This document shows positions 1 through 9,864 of a stretch of 36,288 bases of DNA, in pieces; within the stretch, counting starts at the first letter, position 1; the number at the start of each line of letters is the position of its first letter. This DNA is from Chloroflexota bacterium (GTDB lineage Bacteria; Chloroflexota; Chloroflexia; Chloroflexales; Roseiflexaceae), in contig JAUQOW010000015.1 in the NCBI GenBank assembly GCA_030550675.1, forward strand, positions 1 to 36,288. Reading direction: 5' to 3'. The notes beneath the pieces are model-generated. The model saw nothing but the letters and a program-made list of their open reading frames with translations. It was not told the DNA's origin and made no database searches. The position numbers and the translations under genes are program-made.

Positions 1-1
1 C

Positions 2-292
2 ATCGGCGCCGATTATCGAAAAACGACAACCATCGCCTTTACCGCCGCCAGCAATAACTTCGAACTGGCGATCGCCGTGGCGGTGGCTGTCTTCGGCATC
101 GGATCCGGCGCTGCATTTGCCGCTGTCATTGGTCCGCTGGTCGAAGTGCCGGTGATGATCGGGCTGGTCAATGTCGCCTTTCTTTTCCAGCGTCGCTATT
201 TTGCAGCGGAAGCGCAACCCGCCGAGCCGCAGATTATCGCCGCCGCCGCAGAAGGATGCCCGCCGCCGGTCAACGATCCTGGCGCACAATAG
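2..292 (+). CDS. ACR3-family arsenite efflux permease, 3' end only (truncated by window start)
   Basis: Frame open from base 2; [67 protein letters not shown] matches the C-terminal region of ACR3 ([23 protein letters not shown]). Confidence 0.9.
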   Translation: MGADYRKTTTIAFTAASNNFELAIAVAVAVFGIGSGAAFAAVIGPLVEVPVMIGLVNVAFLFQRRYFAAEAQPAEPQIIAAAAEGCPPPVNDPGAQ

Positions 293-298
293 ATAGCG

Positions 299-730
299 TC
301 ATCCGGCGCCAAGTCTGGCAACGATGAGTTCAGCCGTTGCCAGGTTGGTCGCCAGCGGGATGTTGTACAGGTTGCAGACCCGCAACAACCCCTGAATGTC
401 TGGCTCGTGCGGATGGGCGTAGAGCGGGTCGACCAGGAAGATGACGCTATCGATTTCTCCCTGAGCGACCCGCGCCGCGATCTGCGCGTCGCCTCCCATC
501 GGACCGGAGAGCGTCCGTTCGACTTCCAGGCGCGTCGCGCGCGCGACGCGTTCGCCGGTCGTGCCGGTGGCGACCAGGCGACACCGGGCAAGCGTATCGC
601 GGTGCCGCAGCGCGAACAACACCATATCGTCCTTCTTGCGATCATGCGCAATCAGCGCCAACGTCGGCTGTCGGATCGTCACCTCTCGCTCCTCGCTGCA
701 CAGAATGGAACCCGCCGTATCATACACCAC
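299..730 (-). CDS. mgsA: Methylglyoxal synthase
   Basis: ALIAHDRKKDDM, ATGTTG, LSGPMGGDAQIAARVAQGEIDSVIFLVDPLYAHPHEPDIQGLLRVCNLYNIPLATNLATAELI; start may be the internal GTG (VTIRQPTLAL). Confidence 0.93.
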   Translation of the reverse strand: MVYDTAGSILCSEEREVTIRQPTLALIAHDRKKDDMVLFALRHRDTLARCRLVATGTTGERVARATRLEVERTLSGPMGGDAQIAARVAQGEIDSVIFLVDPLYAHPHEPDIQGLLRVCNLYNIPLATNLATAELIVARLGAG

Positions 731-827
731 TCAGGTTTCAGCAACAACGCTGTAATCTCTGGCGCTGGAAACACGCTCGCGCCAGGAGTACGATCATGGC
801 GGAAACGACACGCTGTCGGAGACCGTT

Positions 828-1685
828 ATGATCACACGTCGTCAGTTTCTCAAAGCATCAATCGCGGCGTGCGCCGCTTCGACGCTTGCAGCGATCACTC
901 GCGCCAGCGAGCGCCCATCACATCAGGTCTACCTTCCGCTGGTGCATGCGCCGCCTGCACCGCCTCCCCCAACCGCTACGCCTCCGCCTCCCACGCCGGC
1001 TCCTCCGCCGCTGCCAGAAGACGATCTGCCCCCCATTCTTGATGACGCGCCGATTGTCGGGCGGGCTACCGGCACAGAGGCGATGGCGATCAACTGGTTT
1101 GTCCCGCGCGCCGACCGCAGTTACACCTCCTTCGACATTGGCGTCATCGTCGGCGCATACCGCTCCATCGGCGAAATGGTCGGCATAGACTGGTTCCTGG
1201 CGCTGGCACAGATGGCGCACGAAACCGGTCACCTGACCAGTTTCTGGAGCCTGCGCCCGCAGCGCAACCCGGCAGGCATTGGCGTCACCGGCGAGTGGCG
1301 CGCCGATCCGCCGCCCGACCCGACCGGATGGGCGTACAACACGCAACGGCAACGCTGGGAGCGCGGCATCAGCTTTCCAACCTGGGCTGAACACGCTGTT
1401 CCGGCGCACCTGGGGCGCCTGCTGGCATATGCGCTCACCGACGCACAGGCGAACGATGCGCAGCGCGAACTGATCGCCAAAGCCCTCGCCGTGCGCCCCC
1501 TGTCGCCTTCCCTGCGCGGCGTAGCGCCGACCATTCTGGGTCTCAACGGCAGGTGGGCAGTGCCTGGCGCGACGTATGGACAGTCCATCGTCGTCCTGGC
1601 GCGCCGTATGCGCTACGGACCCGCTGCCTTCGAGCTGAGCGCCCCCGCCGACGAGGATGGGGACGTGATGCCGGAAGGGTCGTAA
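828..1685 (+). CDS. Tat-exported glucosaminidase/lysozyme-like protein with Pro-rich linker
   Basis: Tat signal MITRRQFLKASIAACAAS; YLPLV + Pro-rich linker; WFLALAQMAHETGHLTSFWSLRPQRNPAGIGVTGEW typical of glucosaminidase-like domains. Confidence 0.75.
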   Translation: MITRRQFLKASIAACAASTLAAITRASERPSHQVYLPLVHAPPAPPPPTATPPPPTPAPPPLPEDDLPPILDDAPIVGRATGTEAMAINWFVPRADRSYTSFDIGVIVGAYRSIGEMVGIDWFLALAQMAHETGHLTSFWSLRPQRNPAGIGVTGEWRADPPPDPTGWAYNTQRQRWERGISFPTWAEHAVPAHLGRLLAYALTDAQANDAQRELIAKALAVRPLSPSLRGVAPTILGLNGRWAVPGATYGQSIVVLARRMRYGPAAFELSAPADEDGDVMPEGS

Positions 1686-1694
1686 ATATGTGGG

Positions 1695-1780
1695 ACGTTG
1701 CACGGTGCACGTTGAATGTTGAACGTGGGAAAGGTCGTTGGTTGCCGGTGGGAAGGTTCTACGTTGCACGGTGCACGTTG
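1695..1780 (+). repeat. Direct repeat ACGTTGCACGGTGCACGTTG (two copies, 1695-1714 and 1761-1780)
   Basis: Exact 20-mer seen twice in intergenic DNA. Confidence 0.8.
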
Positions 1781-1971
1781 CGGACAGCGGGTAGGGGCGC
1801 GCCATTGGCGCATCCACCGAATAGCGCAAACGTGGCACAGGAAGGGGCGCGCAATCAGCGAAAGCTGTGCGCGGGTTCATTGGCAGCAACGATCACGCAA
1901 CGGATGCAAAGATTATAACCCTCAACCCCTAACCCCTAACCCCTCTCCTGGTTCTCGGTTCTCAGTTCTTA

Positions 1972-2141
1972 TAGGAAGATCAACCAGACGTTGGACAATC
2001 TCGTGATCGGCGTTGGCTTCGACAGGCTCAGCCAACGCCGGTGGCGCCGGTCGAACCCAACCCCGGTGGCGCCGGTCGAACCCAACGCCGACCGCTCCAC
2101 AGGTATAGGCGTGTTTGTCCGGGTTTAGATTGATCTTCCTA
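1972..2141 (+). repeat. Repeat family 1 copy A, MITE-like, with 12-bp perfect terminal inverted repeats
   Basis: TAGGAAGATCAA (1972-1983) / TTGATCTTCCTA (2130-2141); internal CTTCGACAGGCTCAGCC; flanked by GGTTCTCAGTTCTT-type repeats. Confidence 0.8.
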
Positions 2142-2216
2142 CTGGTTCTCGGCGCCAGGTTCTCAGCAAGACATGGTATACTTTCCAGAAATCCTGTTTG
2201 TGCGGAGCCGGGAGAT

Positions 2217-3311
2217 ATGAACGACGCCTCGTTACAGCGCGACCTGACCAGACTGACCTGCGACCTGATTGCGTTCCCTTCGACCGCTGACTGCCCTGAT
2301 GCGCTGGTTGCCGCTATTGATTATGTTGAGCAGTATGCGCGCAGCGCAGGCGCCCGGTTCGTTCACCGCTTCGACGTTGAGCAGAAGCCCAGCCTGATGG
2401 TCACGCTGCGCGACACGCACACACCTGCCATCATTCTCAACGGGCATCTCGATGTTGTGGCGGCGCGCGCCGAACAGTATCAGCCGGTCGTGCGCGATGG
2501 GCGGATCTACGGTCGCGGCAGCCAGGACATGAAGGGCGCGTGCGCGGTTCTGATGCGTCTGATGGGCGATCTGGCCGCCCTGCCGGATCCGCCCGATGTC
2601 GGGTTTATGTTTGTGACCGATGAGGAGATCGGCGGGTTCCACGGCACGAACTATCTGCTGGAGCACGGCTGGCGTTCAACGTTCTTCATCGCCGCCGAGC
2701 CGACCGATCTCAACATCTGCTACGCCGCCAAGGGCATGGTGCGCTTCGACATCACCCTCCATGGACGACCGGCGCACGGTTCGCGCCCGTGGGAGGGAGT
2801 CAATCCGATCCACCTGCTGCGCGACGGTTTGCTGGCGCTCGAACGACGCTTCCCAACGCCGCGCGAGGCGGTCTGGGCGACAACCGCCGCTCCAACCGTG
2901 GTTCGTGGCGGCGACACGCTCAACCGCATTCCTGAGTCGGTGACGCTCGCGCTTGACATTCGCCATGTCCCCGAAGAAACCCCCGACGAGATTGAAGAAG
3001 CGGTGCGCGCCTGCTTCCCCGGCGCCACCGTGACGCGCAACAGCAATGGCGGCATCCCGCTGATGACCGACCCCAACGATCCGCATCTTGCGCGGCTGGC
3101 TGCCAGCGTCGAGCGTATCACCGGACGTCAGCCGGCATTCTACCGCGAGCACTACGGTTCAGACGCTCGCTTCTACAGCGGCGCAGGCATCCCGGCGATC
3201 TGCTTCGGACCGGCGGGCGAAGGGTTGCACTCCGACCATGAATGGGTGAATATCGCCAGTCTGGAACAACTGTATCGGATTCTGCGCGATTTCGTGACCA
3301 CCGCGCAGTAA
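2217..3311 (+). CDS. M20-family metallopeptidase (ArgE/DapE/ACY1-like)
   Basis: ILNGHLDVVAA, GRGSQDMKGACAVLMRL, VTDEEIGG, AAEPTDL, HSDHEWV; likely start ATG at 2217 (MNDASLQRDL), since the ORF-track start at 2115 lies inside the repeat. Confidence 0.9.
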   Translation: MNDASLQRDLTRLTCDLIAFPSTADCPDALVAAIDYVEQYARSAGARFVHRFDVEQKPSLMVTLRDTHTPAIILNGHLDVVAARAEQYQPVVRDGRIYGRGSQDMKGACAVLMRLMGDLAALPDPPDVGFMFVTDEEIGGFHGTNYLLEHGWRSTFFIAAEPTDLNICYAAKGMVRFDITLHGRPAHGSRPWEGVNPIHLLRDGLLALERRFPTPREAVWATTAAPTVVRGGDTLNRIPESVTLALDIRHVPEETPDEIEEAVRACFPGATVTRNSNGGIPLMTDPNDPHLARLAASVERITGRQPAFYREHYGSDARFYSGAGIPAICFGPAGEGLHSDHEWVNIASLEQLYRILRDFVTTAQ

Positions 3312-3320
3312 CCGGCAGCG

Positions 3321-4508
3321 TTACTCCGCGGTCGCTTCTGCAAACGCGAGATGCAACGCCATAACCATCAGCGTTCGCCACGGATCGTCGCCTGAAGCGG
3401 GTGAAACGACGGTTTCGCGCATTCCACGCGCCAGCGTCACGGTATTCTGACGCAGGAAAAGCACGCTTCCGCCCGCTGCCCGGTGAGATCGCAGCGCCGG
3501 ATGATCGCCGGAGCGCGCTATCAGCACAAGAGGGCACGGCGCATATTCAGCGAGCGCCAGGATCGCCGGATCATCAGCATTCAGCACCGCTCTCCCATCC
3601 GATGCGGTCACCAGCAACGCCACTCCCAGCGCGCGCGCCAGGTCATCGCGGCTGCCCGCCTCGGACGCGAGTTCCTCCGGCAGATCGAGCAACGCGCTGA
3701 CAAGGCATTGTTCGATCGGCAACCCGCGCCAGAGCAGGTCAACCGGTTCAAGATCAAGCACAATGACATCGGCGGAAGGATCGATAAGACAATTGCGCGC
3801 CGCGTCGAACGAGGCGGTCAGTGCACTCGCCACGCTGCCCGGTTGCTGCTGAAGACGGGAAACAAATGCAGCCGTTGCTGCGGATGTCGCTCCGCCCGAA
3901 ACGGCAACAACCGGAACGATGCCCAGACGATCCCAGGGAACGAGCGCACTGGCGGTTGATCGGGCAAACGGCGGCGAACCAATGCCGATGTCCGCTTCGC
4001 GGAGCGTCGGTTTGCGTTCACGAAACAGCGCGGGATCAATCGCATAACCACGCGCGCCGTAGCCGATCTGGAGCAACCCATCATGGCGCACAAATGAAGG
4101 CAATCCCCGCGCCGACGCCTCAGCCATCAATTGCAATGCCTGCAACGGCAACGCTTCGGCTCGACGCTTCTTTTGCAGGTCCCACAGCGGGCTATCGGCG
4201 TCCCATGTCTCATCCTCGGCGGACTGCGCATTGAGCAGCGCGACGACATACCGCACCATATCGGCGCCGATGGCGGGCATTGGCGTGACGAAAAACAGTT
4301 CATGCCAGACAGCATCATCCATCCCGCGGCTCTCGATGTGGGGATTGCCGATTACCAGCCCGATCCGTTGAGCCGTGTCCTTCACTGCTGCGCGCAGCGC
4401 TGAAGTCTCGTTACGACTGGCGCGAAGGCGCGCCAGGACGCTGGGACGCGGATCGAAGCGATTGGGACCCTCGAATCGTGCGATATGAACAAGCTCAATG
4501 CTCACCAT
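3321..4508 (-). CDS. Cyanophycin synthetase-like protein lacking the ATP-grasp domain and with a degenerate Mur-ligase P-loop
   Basis: N-term FEGPNRFDPRPSVLARL; GLPSFVRHDGLLQIGYGARGYAI as at the CphA ATP-grasp entry; then directly VPVVAVSGGATSAATA (degenerate GTNGKTT), VLNADDPAILALAEYAPCPLVLIARSGDHPALRSHRAAGGSVLFLR. Confidence 0.65.
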   Translation of the reverse strand: MVSIELVHIARFEGPNRFDPRPSVLARLRASRNETSALRAAVKDTAQRIGLVIGNPHIESRGMDDAVWHELFFVTPMPAIGADMVRYVVALLNAQSAEDETWDADSPLWDLQKKRRAEALPLQALQLMAEASARGLPSFVRHDGLLQIGYGARGYAIDPALFRERKPTLREADIGIGSPPFARSTASALVPWDRLGIVPVVAVSGGATSAATAAFVSRLQQQPGSVASALTASFDAARNCLIDPSADVIVLDLEPVDLLWRGLPIEQCLVSALLDLPEELASEAGSRDDLARALGVALLVTASDGRAVLNADDPAILALAEYAPCPLVLIARSGDHPALRSHRAAGGSVLFLRQNTVTLARGMRETVVSPASGDDPWRTLMVMALHLAFAEATAE

Positions 4509-4662
4509 TTTTACCCTTCACGGGGAATGCTGTCAGGAACCATGGTACCAGATCTTCCAGGTGACACCTGGGCCTTCGGTTCGCACGCCTCTGCGAGGAA
4601 TGGAAAGGCGGGGCGTTCTGATGCCTGAAGCGGGCGATTCGACGCGCAGGCTTGCCCGAAAC

Positions 4663-4697
4663 AGAAAAAAACCACCCTCGAATTTCGAGGGTGGTTG
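4663..4697 (-). terminator. Rho-independent terminator for the 4726-9270 gene
   Basis: AACCACCCTCGAA-T-TTCGAGGGTGGTT stem (4670-4696); in minus orientation followed by a T-tract. Confidence 0.85.
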
Positions 4698-4725
4698 AAA
4701 CCGTGTTGCGCTACCGAATAAAGCT

Positions 4726-7700
4726 TCAGCGTTGGACCAGCGGCAGGAACAGCTGATACTGCGGCGGCGCCGCTGGCGCAGGCGTTACGGTAATACGCAC
4801 CTCGACCGGCGCCGACTGATCCTCGCTATCGAACGCCGCGATCTGGAATCTATCGACGCCAACGAAGGTTCGCTGCGGCGTGTACGTGAACGACCCGTCG
4901 GGATTGAGCGTCAGCGTGCCATTCGCTGGCTGGCTGATCAGCACTGCTGTCAGCGGCTCGCCGTCCGGGTCGCTCGCGCCGGTCAACACGCCCGGCGCTG
5001 GCACGGTCAACGGCTGCTGGTTGGTTGTCGTCCACTCGTTTGGCTGCGCGGTCGGCGGGCGGTTCCCCTTCTGCACCATGATGCGCACCTCGACCGGCGC
5101 CGACTGATCCTCACCATCGAACGCCGCAATCTGGAATCGATCGACGCCAACGAAGGTTCGCTGCGGCGTATACGTGAACGACCCGTCGGGATTGAGCGTC
5201 AGCGTGCCATGGGTCGGGGACAGGATCAGAGTTGCCGTGATCGGATCGCCGTCCGGGTCGCTCGCGCCGGTCAGCACGCCCGGCGCTGGCACGGTCAGCG
5301 GCTGCCGGTTGGTTGTCGTCCACTCGTTCGGTTGCGCGGTCGGCAGGCGGTTCCCCTTCTGCACCGTGATGCGCACCTCGACCGGCGCCGACTGATCCTC
5401 GCCATCGAACGCCGCGATCTGGAATCTATCGATGCCAACGAAGGTTCGTTGCGGCGTATACGTGAACGACCCGTCGGGATTGAGCGTCAGCGTGCCATGG
5501 GTCGGGGACAGGATCAGAGTTGCCGTGATCGGATCGCCGTCCGGGTCGCTCGCGCCGGTCAGCACGCCCGGCGCTGGCACGGTCAGCGGCCGCCGGTTGG
5601 TCGTCGTCCACTCGTTCGGCTGCACAGTTGGCGGACGGTTCGGCGTGACGCGAATGATCACCGTCGTCGGCGGCGCGCTGAGGCGACCATCGCTGGCTGT
5701 GTATGTGAACGAGTCGTCGCCGATGAACCCTTCAGCCGGAACGTAGGTGAAGGAACCGTCACTGTTGAACGTCAGCGTCCCGCTCAGCGGCCCACTGGTC
5801 AGCGTGATCTGGATCGGATCGCCGTCGCCGTCGCTATCGTTGGCGCGAACGCCGGGCGCTGCAACCTGGAGCGTCTGACCCGGACGCGTGAAATACGTTT
5901 CGCCCGGCGCCCATGGCGCAAGGTTCGGCACAAGGCGCTCGCCTCGACCGACCGTTACCGCCAGATCGCGATAGCGCCCCTCGATTTCGCGCCCAAATGC
6001 GCTATCAAAACTGACAGGAGCGCTCTCGACCAGCCCCAGCGAGAAGCGGCGCTGACCCTGCAACTCCTGGCGCAGCGTCTGCGATGTGTCGGTCCACTCG
6101 CGGCGACCGAACCCAAAGACGGTCATCCCATTCTGCCAGCCGGAGGAGTCATTCTGATAGCGGTACATATCGATGGTCGCATCGGCATCGTCGTGGTGCG
6201 CCAGCCACAATGCCCGACCGCCCTGAGACGGTTCGCCCGCACGGAAATAGACCCACTCCGGACCGTTGATATCAGCGTGGAAGCGTTCGTTATAAGAGAA
6301 ACTGGGATCGACCGCAATTCCGGACAATCCGTCGCCGCGCACCCAGCGATCGCCCTCGTTCAGCGTCCCGCCCGGCGTGCCCTCATACAGCCACCAGTAC
6401 AGGAACGGACTCACGCCTCTCGGCGTCCTGGGGATCACGGTCATGCGGACGCTGTTGGGGAAGAACTCCCACACTGCTTCCCACTGTCCGTTGCTGCTCA
6501 CCGAGCGAATGATCGTGCGCAGCGTTCCTTCCTGCTCAATCGTGCTGGTCGAGCGCTGGTTCACGCCGAGTTCATTCCCCTGGAGCAAACCGGTAGCGGT
6601 CGTGTCTGGAATGGGGAACACATTGTAGTACCCTGGATGGAAGACCGGACCGATGTTGGGAATGCCGCGATAGGCGCCCGCTGAGTCGGCGGCAGGATTG
6701 TACGAAATCCAGTCCGCATTCGAGCGATCAAACAGACTGATGAGTGCGCCGCCGTTGAGCGAGTAGTAGAAGGTCGCATTGCGCTCGCCGCTGGAATTGC
6801 GCGTTTCAATGACTGTTGCAAGGTCGCGCTGATAGGTCAGTGTTGGGGTGACGACTCTCGTAAGCGGCGCGAAGTCCGGCGGCGCGAAGCGTCCCTGGGT
6901 CTCGAAGTAGACGAAGAAGCGCCGGGTGACGTTTGCTTCGGTGCGTCCGCGCAGCAGCACGAGCAGCGTTCCGCGCGCGTTGGTTGTCGCGTTGTACGTC
7001 GTTGCGGGATCGAACTGATAGACGACGTTTGGATCAACGAGATTGCCAGCCGCATCAACTTCGACGACGCGGATCGAGTCGCGCAACAGCGCGCCACTGC
7101 CCCCCGCCTGCGACAGCGCAGCCGTGAAGTTGATATCGAACTCGGCGACGTGATCGTTCCGCGGATATATCCCTGATCGCGCTTCGAGCGGAACGCGGTA
7201 GCGCCAGCCGTTCAGATGCCAGTCGCCGGGCGGCGGCGGCGTTCCCGGAGTCAGGACCGTGATTGTCGCCGTGGCAACGCTGGTCTGCGCGCCATCGTTG
7301 GCGCTGATTGTCAGCGGGAAGCGCCCGCCGTTATTGTAGCGATAACTTAATTGGAACGAACCATCCGGGTTCAAATCGAGCGGCTGCGCGCCGCTGCCGT
7401 CGCCATAATCGACGGTGGCGGTCAGGCTGGACGCATCGGGATCGCGGATGACGCCGGTGCGGGTGAACACGTCTCCCGGATTGAGCAGTGCGCCCTCGCC
7501 GAGCAGGATGTCCGGCGGGTCGTTCACCGCCTGAACGTTGATCGAAACGGTGGCGGTCGCGCTGCGTCCGTACTGGTCGTCGACGCGGAAGACGAAACTA
7601 TCGCTGCCATTGGCATCGGGGTTGGGAATGTACGTCAGGTTTGGCGCAATGCCGCGCAGCACGCCAAGCGTCGGCGGCGTCACGATAGTGTATTGCAACG

Positions 7701-9270
7701 CCGCGCGCGCGTCATTGACAACCGGCAGGGTCATTGCCAGCGGCTGATCTTCCTGGGTGCTGAGCGAGACGTCATTTGCAACCAGCGGCGGCGTTTCCGG
7801 CGGCGAACTGTATTCAACGAACAGCGCCGGACCGGGCCAGAGCACTTCAAGGGCATGATCGGTGCGATTCGACCAGATGCGCAAAATATTGTCGCCCTGA
7901 GTGAGAAATGCGCGCGGATCATTGAAAATAACGGCATCAAAACTATAGCCGTGGAAAACGCCGAAGGCGCGATCAGGCCAGATCGATCGCCGGTTGACAG
8001 CAACTGTTGTGCGCGAACCCGAAACCGACGAGCGACCGCTCCAGCTATAGAGGAGAAAACGCGCCCGCGTCGCATTCGTCAGCGGGTCTGGAATCGAAAT
8101 GAACGCCGTCTTGCCGATGCGCGGCTGGCTATACGTATTGAACCCGAAATTGCGCGGCGGACCGAACACGCGCTGACCGTAGTAGTCGCTCCAGGTGGTG
8201 TACATGCGCACGCTGCGCCCGACGCGGTTGAAGGTCACCGTCACCGCCGGAGTCATATAACTGACGCCAGCGCTGTCGGTGATCCGCGCCATTAACTGAA
8301 CCGGCTGATCCTGATCGGGAACCCACTCCGTATTCCAGGTAAAGTCGTACTCGCCGTTTGTCGCCGTGCCGCGCGATGGCGCGGTGCGCGTTCCGATCAT
8401 GTTTTCCCAGACCCCATGGCGCAGCGCGTAGTGCCACTCGCGCAGCACGCCGTCGCCGTCCCAGTCATAATCGAAGTAGTTGCCGATCAGATCCACACGG
8501 GCAATCGTGCGACCGGACGGCGCCTGCGCGCGCACGCGGATCAGCGGAGTCTGATTGGCGCTCAGGTTCTCGGTGATCACCGCGCCGTTCGCTGGCGCAA
8601 TAATGGCGCCATCAGGACGAGGAACGTTCGTATTGTAGTAAATGCGCGTCGTCACTTCATAGATCCACATGTTGCCCCAGTAGAAGTTCGTTCCCGACGC
8701 GCACTGCGGCAACGACCGCTGCGGACCGATGCGATAGCGATAATTCACAGTGACGATATTGCCAGTGCTTCCAGGAGGGCGCACGCCGCCAGTTCCTGTG
8801 AGCGGCAAGGGCGTAATCGCATTCGTCAGCGTGCGGAAGTAGCAGGTTGGCAGGGTATCGGAGGGGATGCCCTGGATGTCAGGATACGGCGTCCAGGGAC
8901 CGCCATTGACGTTGAACTCCTGTTGCGTCGAGGCGAGGTGCCCGCCCCAGTACTCGAAGATCGCCTCGGCGCGCACCGCATTGGCGAGATCGACATTGAG
9001 CGCCCGTCGCTGTTGCTCCGAAGGCACGCCTCTGCAGCGATCTCCCGAAGCGTTACACACTGCCGTCATCTGGCGGCCGCTCAAATCATCTTGGAACTGG
9101 CGGAACACATCACCCGGCTGCGGACCAATAGGCGTTCCGCTCTGTGCAGTGGCGATCGGCGGCTCGATCCACGTCTGAAGGGGCGCTGGCTGCGCAAGCA
9201 GCGATGCGCTGACCGCGATCAGCAGAACGACGCTCAAAACCCATCGGCGGCTGCGAATCTGCTGCACCAT
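4726..9270 (-). CDS. Large secreted cadherin/Ig-like repeat protein (VCBS-like tandem repeats, DUF2341-like region)
   Basis: Signal peptide MVQQIRSRRWVLSVVLLIAVSASLLAQPAP (start about 9270; the ORF track extends to 9330); NDSDGDGDPI..GTLTFNSDGSFTYVP..DSFTYTASDG repeats; C-term YQLFLPLVQR. Confidence 0.85.
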   Translation of the reverse strand: MVQQIRSRRWVLSVVLLIAVSASLLAQPAPLQTWIEPPIATAQSGTPIGPQPGDVFRQFQDDLSGRQMTAVCNASGDRCRGVPSEQQRRALNVDLANAVRAEAIFEYWGGHLASTQQEFNVNGGPWTPYPDIQGIPSDTLPTCYFRTLTNAITPLPLTGTGGVRPPGSTGNIVTVNYRYRIGPQRSLPQCASGTNFYWGNMWIYEVTTRIYYNTNVPRPDGAIIAPANGAVITENLSANQTPLIRVRAQAPSGRTIARVDLIGNYFDYDWDGDGVLREWHYALRHGVWENMIGTRTAPSRGTATNGEYDFTWNTEWVPDQDQPVQLMARITDSAGVSYMTPAVTVTFNRVGRSVRMYTTWSDYYGQRVFGPPRNFGFNTYSQPRIGKTAFISIPDPLTNATRARFLLYSWSGRSSVSGSRTTVAVNRRSIWPDRAFGVFHGYSFDAVIFNDPRAFLTQGDNILRIWSNRTDHALEVLWPGPALFVEYSSPPETPPLVANDVSLSTQEDQPLAMTLPVVNDARAALQYTIVTPPTLGVLRGIAPNLTYIPNPDANGSDSFVFRVDDQYGRSATATVSINVQAVNDPPDILLGEGALLNPGDVFTRTGVIRDPDASSLTATVDYGDGSGAQPLDLNPDGSFQLSYRYNNGGRFPLTISANDGAQTSVATATITVLTPGTPPPPGDWHLNGWRYRVPLEARSGIYPRNDHVAEFDINFTAALSQAGGSGALLRDSIRVVEVDAAGNLVDPNVVYQFDPATTYNATTNARGTLLVLLRGRTEANVTRRFFVYFETQGRFAPPDFAPLTRVVTPTLTYQRDLATVIETRNSSGERNATFYYSLNGGALISLFDRSNADWISYNPAADSAGAYRGIPNIGPVFHPGYYNVFPIPDTTATGLLQGNELGVNQRSTSTIEQEGTLRTIIRSVSSNGQWEAVWEFFPNSVRMTVIPRTPRGVSPFLYWWLYEGTPGGTLNEGDRWVRGDGLSGIAVDPSFSYNERFHADINGPEWVYFRAGEPSQGGRALWLAHHDDADATIDMYRYQNDSSGWQNGMTVFGFGRREWTDTSQTLRQELQGQRRFSLGLVESAPVSFDSAFGREIEGRYRDLAVTVGRGERLVPNLAPWAPGETYFTRPGQTLQVAAPGVRANDSDGDGDPIQITLTSGPLSGTLTFNSDGSFTYVPAEGFIGDDSFTYTASDGRLSAPPTTVIIRVTPNRPPTVQPNEWTTTNRRPLTVPAPGVLTGASDPDGDPITATLILSPTHGTLTLNPDGSFTYTPQRTFVGIDRFQIAAFDGEDQSAPVEVRITVQKGNRLPTAQPNEWTTTNRQPLTVPAPGVLTGASDPDGDPITATLILSPTHGTLTLNPDGSFTYTPQRTFVGVDRFQIAAFDGEDQSAPVEVRIMVQKGNRPPTAQPNEWTTTNQQPLTVPAPGVLTGASDPDGEPLTAVLISQPANGTLTLNPDGSFTYTPQRTFVGVDRFQIAAFDSEDQSAPVEVRITVTPAPAAPPQYQLFLPLVQR
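4801..5664. repeat. In-gene tandem repeat, 288-bp period (96 aa), about three near-identical units
   Basis: CTCGACCGGCGCCGACTGATCCTC begins at 4801, 5089 and 5377. Confidence 0.9.
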
Positions 9271-9579
9271 GTTGATCCATCCTTCTCTCAGAAACAGCTT
9301 ATCGCCATCGCCAGCAAAGCCCTGGCGCACAACGAGCGCTCTGTTTACTCCTCTTGATAGGATCGTGCAGGTAAACTATAGAAGAGGGCGTTATTACGTG
9401 TCAATGATAATGAAAAGACTGTAAAATCTCGCCGCAAAATCGGGAAATATGAATTTTTAGATAGAGGAAATGATGAATATGAAGTTATTCTGATGATGGT
9501 GTTCTGGAACGTGTTCACTTCAGGCGTATATTCGCCTGCATACAGTTGCGAAAGCGGATAGAGAGAGGCGCGGATCCCC

Positions 9580-9735
9580 ATGGATTGATAGAAAAGAGCG
9601 ACGAGATGCCGGACAAGCCTGTGGTCGGCGCTGACTGAGCCTGTCGAAGCCAGCGCAGGTTGAGCCTGTCGAAGCCAGCGCCAACCGCTCCACAGGTGCA
9701 AGCGTGACTGTCCAGGTTCAGGTTGATCTTCCTGG
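9580..9735 (+). repeat. Repeat family 1 copy B (left end diverged)
   Basis: GCTGACTGAGCCTGTCGAAGCCAGCGC ... CCAACCGCTCCACAGGTGCAAGCGTGACTGTCCAGGTTCAGGTTGATCTTCCT. Confidence 0.7.
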
Positions 9736-9837
9736 AAGATGCACTCAACCGGATCAGGGACCTCTCTCGAGGGTAGAGTTTTTAGATTGCGAGGGGTATT
9801 TTCCGCATCCTGACCCCCGTTTTGCCCTCACCCCCAG

Positions 9838-9864
9838 CCCCGCTCCCGCGCTGCGGGAGCGGGG
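9838..9864. repeat. 12-bp perfect intergenic hairpin
   Basis: CCCCGCTCCCGC-GCT-GCGGGAGCGGGG. Confidence 0.75.

Noticed and set aside
4732-6684. 650-aa plus-strand ORF
   Set aside because: Antisense shadow of the secreted repeat protein; Arg/His-rich low-complexity translation with no domain signal.
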